A stretch of DNA of 64,000 nt from assembly GCF_031180885.1 (NCBI RefSeq), contig NZ_JAPSLK010000001.1:661158-725157 (forward strand), in the 5' to 3' direction. The notes beneath the pieces were generated by a model, which searched no databases, was not told the DNA's origin, and was given only the letters and a program-made list of their open reading frames with translations. The stretch comes from Saccharothrix sp. (GTDB taxonomy: Bacteria > Actinomycetota > Actinomycetes > Mycobacteriales > Pseudonocardiaceae). This document shows positions 19,501-30,384 of this stretch, piece by piece (the first letter of the stretch is position 1; every line of letters starts with the position of its first letter). Position numbers and translations under genes: made by a program.

Positions 19501-19804
19501 CGACGTCGATCGTCCGTTCGTCGACGTCGATCAGGTAACCGTCCGGCACCGTCCGGATCGGCACGGCGGGCCCCAGCACCTGCCGCAGCCGCATCACGTA
19601 GGTCTGGAGGGTGCCGCGGGCGCGGGCGGGCGGTTCGGCGCCCCACACGTGCTCGGCCAGCTCGTCGACCGACACGCCGGCGCCGGCCCGCATCAGCAGC
19701 GACACCAGCAGCGCCCGCTGCCGACCTGCGCGGACGACCACCTGCTCGCCGTCGACCAGCACCTGCAACGGCCCGAGGACGCGGAACTCGACCTGAGGGC
19801 CCAC
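16550..19804 (-). CDS. AfsR/SARP-type regulator with NB-ARC and TPR domains
   Basis: A 1,084-residue signal-transduction transcription regulator. Residues ~5-95 form an OmpR-like winged helix (VEFRVLGPLQVLVDGEQVVV; AGVSVDELAEHVWG; LQTYVMRLRQVLG). Residues ~100-245 are the bacterial transcriptional activator domain. Residues ~275-560 are an NB-ARC ATPase with Walker A LAGPPGVGKTALAV, Walker B VLLVLDNAAN and GLPL-type motif CAHLPLALRIAAANL. From ~690 onward there are many tetratricopeptide repeats (INLGGVYIDTGELEQAADCL and similar). The start is a GTG at 19804. Such proteins often activate antibiotic clusters, but no cluster is in view; the divergent peptide importer is 228 bp away. Confidence 0.93.
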   Translation of the reverse strand: MGPQVEFRVLGPLQVLVDGEQVVVRAGRQRALLVSLLMRAGAGVSVDELAEHVWGAEPPARARGTLQTYVMRLRQVLGPAVPIRTVPDGYLIDVDERTIDVVRFEQLVEEGEQERLAGRLEPASAIFTAALGLWRGPAMVDVPSEVLHRDEVPRLGERRLHVEERRVEVELELGRHAELIPELSRLTSEHPLRERLWSQLMTALYRSGRQADALHAYKRVSDLLADQLGIDPGDELRRVHQQVLGGSLEVSGSAAPARRDRVVPSQLPADIGDFVGREQAVHLIEALLRTAQGVPVVTLAGPPGVGKTALAVHAAHKMRKYFPDGQLYVNLRGYAQGPPLSAVDVLPRFLRAQGVPPESVPLDQDEQEAMFRSRLTDQQVLLVLDNAANAEQIRPLLPGSPGCAVLVTSRDTLRGLAVSHAAANVRLDVLDRQETRALLAGMLGEDVVAEQSEAAEQLAELCAHLPLALRIAAANLLSRPETTIASYVEELRAGNRLAALAVEGDERAAVHAAFDLSYTALKPELASLFRLLSLAPGDITPDIAAALGGLTTQDARRRLDRLATANLVDNHAPGRYQFHDLLRDYAAERLTFEDDPAERAQAHRRLLDWSIRSVDNATDAAKSSMLRLPRESVVAGVTPRVFAAAGEALAWLDAERANLVALVLHAADREPDRDCWQLADALRRYFYGQGLPAEWLAVAKAGLSVAQAIGDAAGEVAMLSSLGTLYWTIGQHRVAVDCFRRAIPIQQRTGAAPAAEAAVLINLGGVYIDTGELEQAADCLERALVITREIGALQQEGVALINLGGVYLQLGQLDRAVSSFEGSLDVGNRLGVWITQADSHRALAEVHLFQGQPERAAELYRRAVDLYERSGARGFVHIPHEGLAHTLNMRGRYAEAIEEASKALEMAEHLGNLKGACDTKNALGEALHGDGRHAEAVELHTEALRIAEENGYPWGICAARRGLAVAHRAAGRLDEARYSAQQALDSAVRYRLKLAEVDVLALLARVRLDQGDVPQALDLAHRALDRSQAAGQRYVQARAAHVAGDAYAAAGSLEEARSLWTSALEWFTAIGCPDAEVVRAALSR

Positions 19805-20032
19805 CCGTCCCGACCTCCCCTCCCGCGCACGGGTTTCTGTTGTCCGTTGTACAGCGTAGGAGAGCGTTTGAAGGATCGGTCGTCGTCACGTTGGGTCAAC
19901 GAACCTGTGCCGGAAGTACGAGAATGCCCATTCGCGTGGCCGGATCGTGACCTGGCTTACTGCGGAAGGGTTGCGCGCAACGGTTAGGGTCCGACACCAC
20001 ACCGAGATCCCGGATTTCCCAAGGGGTGTTTG

Positions 20033-21712
20033 ATGGTCCATTCCCGAACGGCTCGGCGCCGCTGGACGGCCGCGATCGGCCTGACCGGCGTCGCCGTCCT
20101 CGCACTGTCCGCCTGCGCGCAATCCGAGCGTGGTGGAGACTCCGGGTCCGGCAAGACCGGCGGGACGATGGTCTTCGGGGCCGCGGGCGAGCCCAAGAAC
20201 TTCGACCCGATCTTCAACGACGACGGTGAGAGCTTCCGGCCGATCCGCCAGATGTACGACACGCTCATCACCTATAAGCGCGGCTCGGCGGACCTCGCGC
20301 CCGGCCTCGCGGAGAAGTGGGAGCCGAGCGCGGACGGCAAGTCGTGGACGTTCACACTGCGGAAAAATGTGAAATTCCACGACGGCACTCCGTTCAATGC
20401 GGCCGCGGTCTGCTTCAACTTCGACCGCTGGTTCAACATGAAGGGCGCCGCCGCGCAGAGCCAGATGATCTACTACGGCGACGTGTTCGGCGGCTTCGCC
20501 AAGAACGAGGGCGACGCGGCCGGCGAGCCGCTGTACAAGTCCTGCGAGGCCAAGGACGAGGGCACCGCGGTCCTGAACCTCAACGCCTACAAGGGCGCGT
20601 TCCCGGCCGCCTTCGGCCTCACGTCGTTCTCCATCTCCAGCCCCGAGGCGCTGAAGAAGTACGACGCGGACGCCGTCCAGCAGTCGGGTGACTCGTTCAC
20701 CTACCCGGCCTACGCGACCGAGCACCCGACCGGCACCGGCGCGTTCAAGTTCGAGAAGTTCGACAAGGCCAACAAGACCATCACCCTGGTCCGCAACGAC
20801 GACTACTGGGGCGAGAAGGCCAAGCTGGACAAGCTGATCTTCAAGATCATCCCGGACGAGAACGCCCGCAAGCAGGAGCTCAAGGCCGGCACGATCGACG
20901 GCTACGACTACCCGAACCCGGCGGACTACAACACCCTGAAGTCCGACGGCTTCAACGTCACGCCGCGCCCGGCGTTCAACATCCTGTACCTGGGCATCAA
21001 CGGCGCGAACACCCCGGCGCTGAAGGACCTGCGGGTGCGCCAGGCCATCGCCCACGCCGTGAACCGCGAGCAGCTGGTCAAGACCAAGCTCCCGACGGGC
21101 GCCGAGGTGGCCACCCAGTTCATGCCCAAGACGGTCGCGGGCTACGCCGACGACGTGCAGAAGTACCCGTACGACGTCAACAAGGCCAAGGACCTGCTGG
21201 CCCAGGCCGGCGCCACCGGCCTGACGCTGAAGTTCTACGTGCCGACCGAGGTCAGCCGCCCGTACATGCCGAACCCGACCGAGATCGCGGCCGTGATCAC
21301 GGACGACCTGAAGGCCGCGGGCATCAACGTCGAGATCGTGTCGCGCCCGTGGAACGGCGGCTACAAGGACGACGTCCAGAAGGCCGGCAAGCACGACCTG
21401 CACCTCCTGGGCTGGACCGGTGACTACAACGACGCCGGCAACTTCATCGGCACGTTCTTCGGCCGCGCCAAGGCCGAGTTCGGCTTCGACGACAAGAACC
21501 TGTTCGACGCCCTGGCCGCGGCCGACGCGGTCGTCGACCAGACCAAGCACGCGGACGCCTACAAGCAGGTCAACCGCGACATCATGAGCAAGTACCTGCC
21601 CGCGGTGCCCGTTTCCCACTCCCCGCCGGCGATCGTGGTGAGCAGCAAGATCTCGGGCCTGGTGCCCAGCCCGCTCACCGACGAGCGCTTCGACACGGTG
21701 AGCAAGGGCTGA
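20033..21712 (+). CDS. Peptide/nickel-type ABC transporter substrate-binding lipoprotein
   Basis: The extracytoplasmic binding protein of a DppA/OppA-class importer. The signal peptide ends in a lipobox (LALSACAQ), so it is lipid-anchored. The family segments DLAPGLAEKWEPSADGKSWT, LRKNVKFHDGTPFNAAAVCF and TGAFKFEKFDKANKTITLVR are present. The ATG at 20033 follows AAGGGG at 20021-20026. Length is 559 residues. It is the first of five co-directional importer genes, and a hairpin separates it from the permeases, which usually raises its relative mRNA level. The ligand (peptide or other) is not determinable. Confidence 0.92.
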   Translation: MVHSRTARRRWTAAIGLTGVAVLALSACAQSERGGDSGSGKTGGTMVFGAAGEPKNFDPIFNDDGESFRPIRQMYDTLITYKRGSADLAPGLAEKWEPSADGKSWTFTLRKNVKFHDGTPFNAAAVCFNFDRWFNMKGAAAQSQMIYYGDVFGGFAKNEGDAAGEPLYKSCEAKDEGTAVLNLNAYKGAFPAAFGLTSFSISSPEALKKYDADAVQQSGDSFTYPAYATEHPTGTGAFKFEKFDKANKTITLVRNDDYWGEKAKLDKLIFKIIPDENARKQELKAGTIDGYDYPNPADYNTLKSDGFNVTPRPAFNILYLGINGANTPALKDLRVRQAIAHAVNREQLVKTKLPTGAEVATQFMPKTVAGYADDVQKYPYDVNKAKDLLAQAGATGLTLKFYVPTEVSRPYMPNPTEIAAVITDDLKAAGINVEIVSRPWNGGYKDDVQKAGKHDLHLLGWTGDYNDAGNFIGTFFGRAKAEFGFDDKNLFDALAAADAVVDQTKHADAYKQVNRDIMSKYLPAVPVSHSPPAIVVSSKISGLVPSPLTDERFDTVSKG

Positions 21713-21729
21713 TCCGACTGGTCAGTGCA

Positions 21730-21762
21730 GGTGGTGGCGCCCGTGATCCGGGTGCCACCACC
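21730..21762 (+). terminator. Intra-operon hairpin after the binding-protein gene
   Basis: GGTGGTGGCGCCC and GGGTGCCACCACC pair (13 bp with one wobble) around a 7-nt loop, 18 nt after the binding-protein stop. This is probably a partial terminator or 3' stabilizer that makes the binding protein more abundant than the permeases. Confidence 0.7.
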
Positions 21763-21785
21763 TTGCTGTCCAAGGGGTTTCCACC

Positions 21786-22790
21786 ATGCTGCGATTCATA
21801 GTCCGTCGCCTGCTCCAGGCGATCCCGACGCTGTTGATCCTCTCCCTGCTCGTCTTCGTGTGGCTGCGGCTGCTGCCCGGCGGACCCGCCGGCGCGCTGC
21901 TGGGCGACAAGGCGACCCCGGAGAAGATCGAGGCGCTCAACAAGGTGCTGGGGCTCGACCAGCCCCTGGTCATCCAGTACTTCAAGTTCCTCGGGCGCAT
22001 CCTCACCGGGGACTTCGGCAGCTCGCTGATCAGCGGTGAGCCGGTGATGACCGAGATCGGCCGGGCCCTGCCCGCGACGATCGAGCTGTCCATGGCGGCG
22101 CTGCTGTTCGCCGTGGTGCTCGGCATCCCGCTGGGCTACCTGGCGGCGAGCTACCGCGGGCGCTTCCTCGACAACGCCACCGTCATCGGCACGCTGGTCG
22201 GCGTCGCCGTCCCGGTGTTCTTCCTGGGCATCCTGCTCAAGAAGGTGTTCGCTCAGGACCTGGCGCTGTTCCCGCCGTCGGGCCGGCAGGACGTCACGAT
22301 CGACCCCACGCACGTCACGAACTTCGCCGTCCTCGACGGCATCCTCACCCAGGAGTGGGACGCCTCGGCCGACGCCCTGTGGCACCTGGTGCTGCCCGCG
22401 ATCGCGCTAGGCACCATCCCGCTCGCGGTGATCGTCCGGATCACCCGCGCGTCCGTGCTGGACGTGCTCAACGAGGACTTCGTGCGCACCGCCAACGCGA
22501 AGGGCCTCCAGGCGACGATCGTGCGGCGCAGGCACGTGCTGCGCAACGCGATGCTGCCGGTGTCCACGACCATCGGCCTCCAGACGGGCCTGCTGCTGGG
22601 CGGCGCGGTGCTGACCGAGCGCGTGTTCGTGTGGGGCGGTCTGGGGTCGCTGCTGGCCCAGGGCATCGAGCGCCGCGACTACCCGCGCCTGCAAGCGCTG
22701 CTGCTGCTCGCGGCCGTGGTCTACGTCCTGGTGAACCTGCTGGTGGACATCTCGTACGCCATCATCGACCCGAGGGTGCGGACATCATGA
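21786..22790 (+). CDS. ABC transporter permease (DppB-like)
   Basis: Inner-membrane permease of 334 residues. It has an N-terminal transmembrane helix (ILSLLVFVWLRLLPGGPAGA) and further helices. The permease signature of the coupling loop reads TANAKGLQATIVRRRHVLRN. The family ending SYAIIDPRVR is present. Its stop overlaps the start of the next permease (ATGA). Confidence 0.93.
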   Translation: MLRFIVRRLLQAIPTLLILSLLVFVWLRLLPGGPAGALLGDKATPEKIEALNKVLGLDQPLVIQYFKFLGRILTGDFGSSLISGEPVMTEIGRALPATIELSMAALLFAVVLGIPLGYLAASYRGRFLDNATVIGTLVGVAVPVFFLGILLKKVFAQDLALFPPSGRQDVTIDPTHVTNFAVLDGILTQEWDASADALWHLVLPAIALGTIPLAVIVRITRASVLDVLNEDFVRTANAKGLQATIVRRRHVLRNAMLPVSTTIGLQTGLLLGGAVLTERVFVWGGLGSLLAQGIERRDYPRLQALLLLAAVVYVLVNLLVDISYAIIDPRVRTS

Positions 22791-23713
22791 CGACCCTGCT
22801 GAACCGCAAGAAGCGGCGGATCGACGACTTGGCGGAGTCCGCCGGCACGAGCCTCGCGGCGGACGCGCTCAAGCGCATGTCGCGCAGCCCCGTGGCGATC
22901 ATCGGCGGGATCATCGTGTCGCTGTTCGTGCTGCTCGCGATCGTGGCGCCATTCATCACGCCGAAGGACCCGTACAAGCGGTACCCGGAGCTGCTGGAAC
23001 ACTCCACGGCCGAGTTCGTCCCCGGACCGATGCCCGGGTTCATCCTCGGCAGCGACGAGATGGGCCGTGACTTCTTCAGCCGGCTGCTCGTCGGCGCGCA
23101 GCAGTCGTTGATCGTCGGGGTCGGCGCCACCCTGATCGGCCTGGTCCTGGGCATGATCATCGGTGGTGCGGCGGGCGCGTTCGGCGGCTGGGTGGACAGC
23201 TGGCTCATGCGGTTCACCGACATCATGCTGTCCATCCCGAGCCTGCTGCTGGCCATCTCCATCGCGGCGCTGGCCAGCCGGGGCAGCCAGACCACGGTCA
23301 TCATCGCGGTCGCGGTGACCACCGTGCCGATCTTCGCCCGACTCTTGCGCGGCGCGATGTTGGCGCAACGGCACAGCGACCACGTGTTGGCGGCCACGGC
23401 GCTCGGCGTGAAGCGGAGGACGATCGTGTTCCGGCACATGCTGCCGAACTCGCTCGGCCCGGTGATCGTCCAGTCCACGTTGACGCTGGCCACTTCGATC
23501 ATCGAGGCCGCGTCGCTGTCGTTCCTCGGTCTCGGCGATCCCAACCCGGACCGCGCCGAGTGGGGCCTGATGCTGGGTATCGCGCAGAGCCGGATCGACA
23601 TCAAGCCGGAGCTGGCGTTCTACCCGGCGATCGCGATCATCATCGTGGCGCTGGGCTTCACGCTGCTCGGCGAGTCGCTGCGCGAGGCTCTCGACCCGAA
23701 GAACCGGAGGTGA
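22787..23713 (+). CDS. ABC transporter permease (DppC-like)
   Basis: Second permease, 308 residues. After an N-terminal cytoplasmic arm and one helix (IIGGIIVSLFVLLAIVAPFI) comes the typical LGSDEMGRDFFSRLLVGAQQ segment. The coupling loop is VLAATALGVKRRTIVFRHML, and the end is SFLGLGDPNPDRAEWGLML. It starts at the ATG overlapping the previous stop. The ATPase gene follows after 6 bp. Confidence 0.93.
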   Translation: MTTLLNRKKRRIDDLAESAGTSLAADALKRMSRSPVAIIGGIIVSLFVLLAIVAPFITPKDPYKRYPELLEHSTAEFVPGPMPGFILGSDEMGRDFFSRLLVGAQQSLIVGVGATLIGLVLGMIIGGAAGAFGGWVDSWLMRFTDIMLSIPSLLLAISIAALASRGSQTTVIIAVAVTTVPIFARLLRGAMLAQRHSDHVLAATALGVKRRTIVFRHMLPNSLGPVIVQSTLTLATSIIEAASLSFLGLGDPNPDRAEWGLMLGIAQSRIDIKPELAFYPAIAIIIVALGFTLLGESLREALDPKNRR

Positions 23714-23719
23714 TCCGCG

Positions 23720-24714
<995 letters not shown>

Positions 24715-24718
<4 letters not shown>

Positions 24719-25857
24719 CCGCCGCAGTCGAGCCCGCGGCCGCCGACGCGCCCGTGGGCGGGTCGCTGGTCTCGGTGCAGGACCTCAAGGTCCACTTCCC
24801 GATCAAGCGCGGCCTGATCGTGGACCGCACGGTCGGCCACGTCTTCGCCGTCGACGGCGTGGACATGGAGATCCGGCGCGGCGAGACCTACGGCCTGGTC
24901 GGCGAGTCCGGCTGCGGCAAGTCCACGCTCGGGCGGGGGATGCTGCGGCTGGTGGAGCCCACCGGCGGCAAGGTCGTGTTCGACGGCACGGACCTGGTGG
25001 AGCTGAAGGGCGAGTCGCTGCGCAGGATGCGGCGGCGGATCCAGATGGTCTTCCAGGACCCGATGTCGTCGCTGGACCCGCGGCAGTCGGTGGAGTCGAT
25101 CCTGGTCGAGGGCCTGCGGGCGCACGGCCTGGACAAGGGTCGGGAGGCCACCGGCAAGCGCTTGCGCGAACTGCTCTCGGCGGTGGGCCTGCCGTCGACC
25201 TCGCTGCGGAAGTACCCGCACGAGTTCTCCGGCGGCCAGCGGCAGCGCATCGGCATCGCCCGCGCGCTGGCGGTGGAGCCCGACCTGATCATCGCCGACG
25301 AGCCGGTGTCCGCGCTGGACGTGTCGGTGCAGGCGCAGGTGGTGAACCTGCTGGAGGAGCTGCAGGAGCAGTTCGGCCTGACCTACCTGGTCATCGCGCA
25401 CGACCTGGCCGTGGTGCGGCACATCTCCGACCGGGTGGGTGTGATGTACCTGGGCGGGATCGTGGAGGAGGCGTCCTCGGACGACCTCTACGCCGAGCCG
25501 CTGCACCCGTACACCAAGGCCCTGCTGTCGGCGATCCCGGTGCCCGACCCGGAGGTCGAGGACCGGCGCGAGCGGATCCTGCTCACCGGTGACCTGCCGT
25601 CGCCGGCGAACCCGCCGAACGGCTGCCGGTTCCACACCCGGTGCCCGTGGAAGCAGGAGACGAAGTGCGCCACCGACCGGCCCGCGCTGCGCGAGGTGCG
25701 GCCGGGGCACAAGGTGGCGTGCCACTGGGCGGAGGACATCCAGGCCGGCCGCATCCGGCCGCACGAGGTGGAGACCGTGCTGGTGGAGGAGGGCGGCATC
25801 TCGCCCGACGTGCCGCTGATCGGGCCGTCCTCGGTGACCGAGGTGCTCAACCCGTAG
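24715..25857 (+). CDS. ABC transporter ATPase (DppF-like)
   Basis: Second nucleotide-binding subunit, 380 residues. It has Walker [14 protein letters not shown], signature [15 protein letters not shown], Walker [13 protein letters not shown] and VIAHDLAVV. The C-terminal cysteine segment is [18 protein letters not shown] 35-residue N-terminal extension precedes the core. It is the last gene of the importer operon; a long imperfect palindrome follows at 25866. Confidence 0.94.
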
Positions 25858-25865
25858 CACCGCTA

Positions 25866-25958
25866 GGCCGCCGTCGGCTTGTCGCGTCGCCTTTCCCGCC
25901 GATCACGCTTTCCGATCAGCGGGAAACGCGGCGCGACGAGCCGACCTACAGGGCGGCC
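25866..25958. repeat. Long palindromic intergenic repeat, copy A
   Basis: The core at 25873-25945 is an imperfect inverted repeat (GTCGGCTTGTCGCG pairing with CGCGACGAGCCGAC) around a conserved central part (CCTTTCCCGCCGATC ... GATCAGCGGGAAACGCGG). Outer GGCCGCC/GGGCGGCC arms extend it. A near-identical core recurs at 30241-30333. It probably ends the importer transcript. Its right arm reaches the stop end of the convergent gene 25946-26551. Confidence 0.8.
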
Positions 25959-26551
25959 GAGCCGCGCGACGGAGTCGCGCCATTCAACACGGCCCGCCAG
26001 TTCGGCTCGCGGCCCAAGAGCCCGACGAGCCGGTCGGTCAGCGGTGCTTCTGCCGGCACGTCGACCGGGAGCCCGAAAGCCGCGCCCGGCCCCCGGACGT
26101 CCGGGGTCGACGGGTAGCGGCTGGCCATCTTGAAGGCGGCGAGCGCCATCTCGTCGTCCAACGTCGAGTCGAACCCGACCGCCTTCGCCAGGTCCCAGGC
26201 GTGGACCAGGTTGTCCACGAAGTGCCCGGCCACCAGGCCGCGGCCCGGCTGGGGGCCGTAACCGGGGAACACGCTGGGCCGGTCGAGGAAGCCGTCGGTG
26301 CGGAACGCCTCGGTGACCCGGTCGGCGGCGGCCGCGTAGGCCGCCAGCAGGTCGTCGCTCGCCTGGGGTGCTGTGTCGGTCTCCCGCGCGGCGGCGTCGA
26401 ACTTGAGGGTGCTGTCGACCTGGTGTTGCAGCAGGTCGCGGACGGTCCAGCCGGCGCACGGCGTGGGCAGGTCGAAGTGGTGCGGTTCGAGCTTGCGGTA
26501 GAGCGTGACGTTGAGGTCGAGAGCGGTGCGGTCGAGGTCGAGCAGGTCCAT
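25946..26551 (-). CDS. TIGR03086-type metal-binding protein (DinB/MDMPI fold)
   Basis: About 201 residues. LTPCAGWTVRDLLQH-like sequence is present as LPTPCAGWTVRDLLQHQVDS, with GHFVDNLVHAWDLAKAVG. These are the histidine-bearing helices of the mycothiol-dependent maleylpyruvate isomerase/DinB-like fold. Such proteins may be mycothiol-linked enzymes; the substrate is unknown. The ATG at 26551 follows GGAGGGGG. It diverges from a TetR gene across an operator-like palindrome, so it is the likely TetR target. The last ~12 codons abut a palindromic repeat and may derive partly from it. Confidence 0.82.
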   Translation of the reverse strand: MDLLDLDRTALDLNVTLYRKLEPHHFDLPTPCAGWTVRDLLQHQVDSTLKFDAAARETDTAPQASDDLLAAYAAAADRVTEAFRTDGFLDRPSVFPGYGPQPGRGLVAGHFVDNLVHAWDLAKAVGFDSTLDDEMALAAFKMASRYPSTPDVRGPGAAFGLPVDVPAEAPLTDRLVGLLGREPNWRAVLNGATPSRGSAAL

Positions 26552-26570
26552 GCGTCCCCCTCCGGGAATT

Positions 26571-26588
26571 TGTACGAACGATCGTACA
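26571..26588. promoter_or_regulatory. Candidate TetR operator
   Basis: TGTACGA-ACGA-TCGTACA is a perfect 7-bp inverted repeat with a 4-nt spacer. It lies in the short gap between the divergent DinB-fold and TetR genes. The position and symmetry are typical for a TetR operator controlling both. Confidence 0.7.
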
Positions 26589-26601
26589 GTTAGTTTGGGG
26601 T

Positions 26602-27228
26602 GTGACGTCAAGGACGGCTAGCGTGGTCGGCGTGAAGGTCGACGGGCGTTTGGAGCGGGGCGAGCAGACCCGCCGGCAGATCCTGCGGCGGGCCGCGGAG
26701 ATCGCGTCGGTGGAGGGTCTGGAGGGTCTGTCGATCGGGCGGCTGGCGACCGAGTTGGAGGTCAGCAAGAGCGGCGTGTTCGCCCACTTCGGGTCCAAGG
26801 AGGAACTGCAACTGGCCACCGTGCGGGCGGCGGCGAAGATCTTCGTGGACGAGGTCGTGACCCCGGCTCTGGACGTGCCGCCGGGCCGGGCGCGGTTGGA
26901 GCTGCTGCTGGAGGGGTGGCTGAGCTACTCGGAGCGTCGGACGTTCCCCGGCGGGTGCTTCTTCTACGCGGTGCAGGCCGAGTTCGACGCGCGGCACGGC
27001 CGGGTGCGCGATGCGGTCGCCGAGTACGGGCGCGGTTGGAACACGCTGGTGCGCGAGACGATCGAGGGCGTGCCGGACTTGGCGGTGGACGCGGACCAGT
27101 TGGCGTTCGAACTGATCGCGTTCCTGGAGATGGCCAACGCCCAATCCGTCCTGCACGACGACCCAACCGCCTACACCCGAGCCCGAACCGCCGTCCGCTC
27201 CACCCTCGACCGCGCGGTTCAAGCCTGA
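26602..27228 (+). CDS. TetR-family transcription regulator
   Basis: About 208 residues. The N-terminal helix-turn-helix is clear (IASVEGLEGLSIGRLATELE, VSKSGVFAHFGSKEELQLAT). The ligand domain includes SERRTFPGGCFFYAVQAEFD, a TetR_C-type segment. GTG starts are possible at 26602 and 26632; the first is given here. It is divergent from the DinB-fold gene and probably represses it and itself. It meets the dedA gene end to end. Confidence 0.88.
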   Translation: MTSRTASVVGVKVDGRLERGEQTRRQILRRAAEIASVEGLEGLSIGRLATELEVSKSGVFAHFGSKEELQLATVRAAAKIFVDEVVTPALDVPPGRARLELLLEGWLSYSERRTFPGGCFFYAVQAEFDARHGRVRDAVAEYGRGWNTLVRETIEGVPDLAVDADQLAFELIAFLEMANAQSVLHDDPTAYTRARTAVRSTLDRAVQA

Positions 27229-27783
27229 TCAGGCGGCCGCGTCGACCACCCGGCGTTGGGCGGACTTCACGGCCATGCCCACCGGGATGCTGATCAGCAC
27301 CGCCGTGCCCCACGACAGGGCGATCGCGAGCAGCGGGTCGTCGATCACCTGGCCGCCGAAGTACCCGATCAACGCCGTGTACCCGCTCCACAGCGTCGCC
27401 CCCGCCAGCGCGACCGGCGCGAACCGCCTGCTGGGCCACCGCAACGACCCCGCCAGCAACGCCCCGACCAGCCCACCTCCGGGCACCCACCGCACCGCCA
27501 CCAGGATCGGCTCACCCCGCGAAGCCAGTCGCGCCGCCGTCCACTCCACCACCGCCCGCGGCCCCGGCCGCCGGCTGAACCGGCGCAGCGCGCGCATCCC
27601 GGCGCTGCGGCCGAGCGAGTAGTTGACCAGGTCGGCGACGAAGCACCCCAGCGCCGCCACCGCGATCACCCCGGTCAACGGCAGCTCACCGGACGCGGCC
27701 AGCACGGCACAACCGATGAGCACGGCCTCGGTCGGCGCCAACGGCACGGCGGCGACCACGAACAGCACCACGAGGGCGGTCAT
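27229..27783 (-). CDS. DedA-family membrane protein
   Basis: A 184-residue integral membrane protein of the DedA/SNARE-associated (VTT) superfamily, linked in other bacteria to membrane lipid transport and proton balance. It has LAPTEAVLIGCAVLAASGEL, GCFVADLVNYSLGRSAGMRA and RWVPGGGLVGALLAGSLRWP, the last with the conserved Arg and Gly. About five hydrophobic segments are seen. It is on the short side for the family. It is convergent with the TetR gene, with no gap. Confidence 0.82.
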   Translation of the reverse strand: MTALVVLFVVAAVPLAPTEAVLIGCAVLAASGELPLTGVIAVAALGCFVADLVNYSLGRSAGMRALRRFSRRPGPRAVVEWTAARLASRGEPILVAVRWVPGGGLVGALLAGSLRWPSRRFAPVALAGATLWSGYTALIGYFGGQVIDDPLLAIALSWGTAVLISIPVGMAVKSAQRRVVDAAA

Positions 27784-27880
27784 GATCGGAGAACGCTAGC
27801 CGGACCGGGTTGACTCCGAGGGTCGCCCGACCTTCAGCAAAGGCTCAGGCGACCCCCGGAACAACGCTCGTCAACGGGGC

Positions 27881-29752
<1,872 letters not shown>

Positions 29753-29812
29753 TCAGACCCCGTCACGGCGGCGAAGCAGGAGGGCACGTGCCACGTCGGA
29801 CAGGTTAACCAC
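29753..29812 (-). CDS. leuA leader peptide
   Basis: A 19-residue ORF from the GTG at 29812 to the TGA at 29753-29755, reading VVNLSDVARALLLRRRDGV. It has three consecutive leucine codons (CTC CTG CTT) followed by three arginines, ending 78 nt before leuA. Its leucine codons are complementary to the leuA ribosome site. It is a regulatory leader sensing leucyl-tRNA, not a functional protein. No strong ribosome site precedes it, so its mRNA may be leaderless or nearly so. Confidence 0.78.
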   Translation of the reverse strand: MVNLSDVARALLLRRRDGV

Positions 29813-29836
29813 ATTCCGCCGAGACCTGGAACCGAG

Positions 29837-29853
29837 CGTCCAGAATATGGACG
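29837..29853. promoter_or_regulatory. 17-nt palindrome upstream of leuA leader
   Basis: CGTCCA-gaata-TGGACG is a perfect 6-bp inverted repeat, 25 nt before the leader ORF start and 92 nt before the divergent small membrane gene. It may be a regulator site for either. The binding protein is unknown. Confidence 0.4.
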
Positions 29854-29944
29854 GGCGGGGCGGTCCGCAGGCGTGGACGCGTCCGAGGAGGTGGTCCCGG
29901 TTAGCGGGTGTTTATCACCCGATGGTGTGAGGTACCTGAACGGC

Positions 29945-30244
29945 ATGTCCAGATGGCGAACCTCAACGCGCAGCGGCAGCTACACCGCTGCCCGAGTGAT
30001 CAGCGGCGTGGGCGCTGTGTTCGCTCTCATCGAGGTCCTCTACATCCTGATGATCCTCTTCGGGGCGAACCAGGCCAACGCGTTCTTCCGCTTCATCCAG
30101 CAGCTCGCCGAGCCGCTGGCGCTGTTCTTCCCAGGGCTGTTCCAGCTCGGCAACCCCAACCTGGACGTCATCGTGAACTACGGTCTCGCGGCGGTGTTCT
30201 GGCTGGTGGTGACCGGCATCCTGGCCCGTGTCGTAGCGCGGTGA
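29945..30244 (+). CDS. Small two-helix membrane protein, copy 1
   Basis: About 99 residues from the ATG at 29945. A short basic N-terminus is followed by a hydrophobic segment (GAVFALIEVLYILMILFGAN), an amphipathic middle (FRFIQQLAEPLALFFPGLFQ) and a second helix (VNYGLAAVFWLVVTGILARV). Function unknown. The gene at 30385-30699 is a paralog with the same ending (NYGIAAVFWLIV). The stop codon lies inside the 93-nt palindrome that separates the two. Confidence 0.7.
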   Translation: MSRWRTSTRSGSYTAARVISGVGAVFALIEVLYILMILFGANQANAFFRFIQQLAEPLALFFPGLFQLGNPNLDVIVNYGLAAVFWLVVTGILARVVAR

Positions 30245-30333
30245 GGCCGCGTCGGCTTGTCGGGTCGCCTTTCCCGCCGATCAGCTTTTCCGATCGGTGG
30301 GAAACGCGGCCCGACAAGCCGACGCGGCCTCAC
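30241..30333. repeat. Long palindromic intergenic repeat, copy B
   Basis: A 93-nt near-perfect palindrome. The outer 24 nt on each side are exactly complementary (GTGAGGCCGCGTCGGCTTGT... with ...ACAAGCCGACGCGGCCTCAC). The inner part CCTTTCCCGCCGATC ... CGATCGGTGGGAAACGCGG nearly matches copy A at 25866-25958. Both copies are followed 33-37 nt later by ATTCAACACGG. It may act as terminator for the upstream membrane gene. It looks like a dispersed repeat family member. Confidence 0.8.
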
Positions 30334-30384
30334 CCGCGACACCGGAGGCGGCGCAATTCAACACGGTCGTGTCAGACTCCCGTC

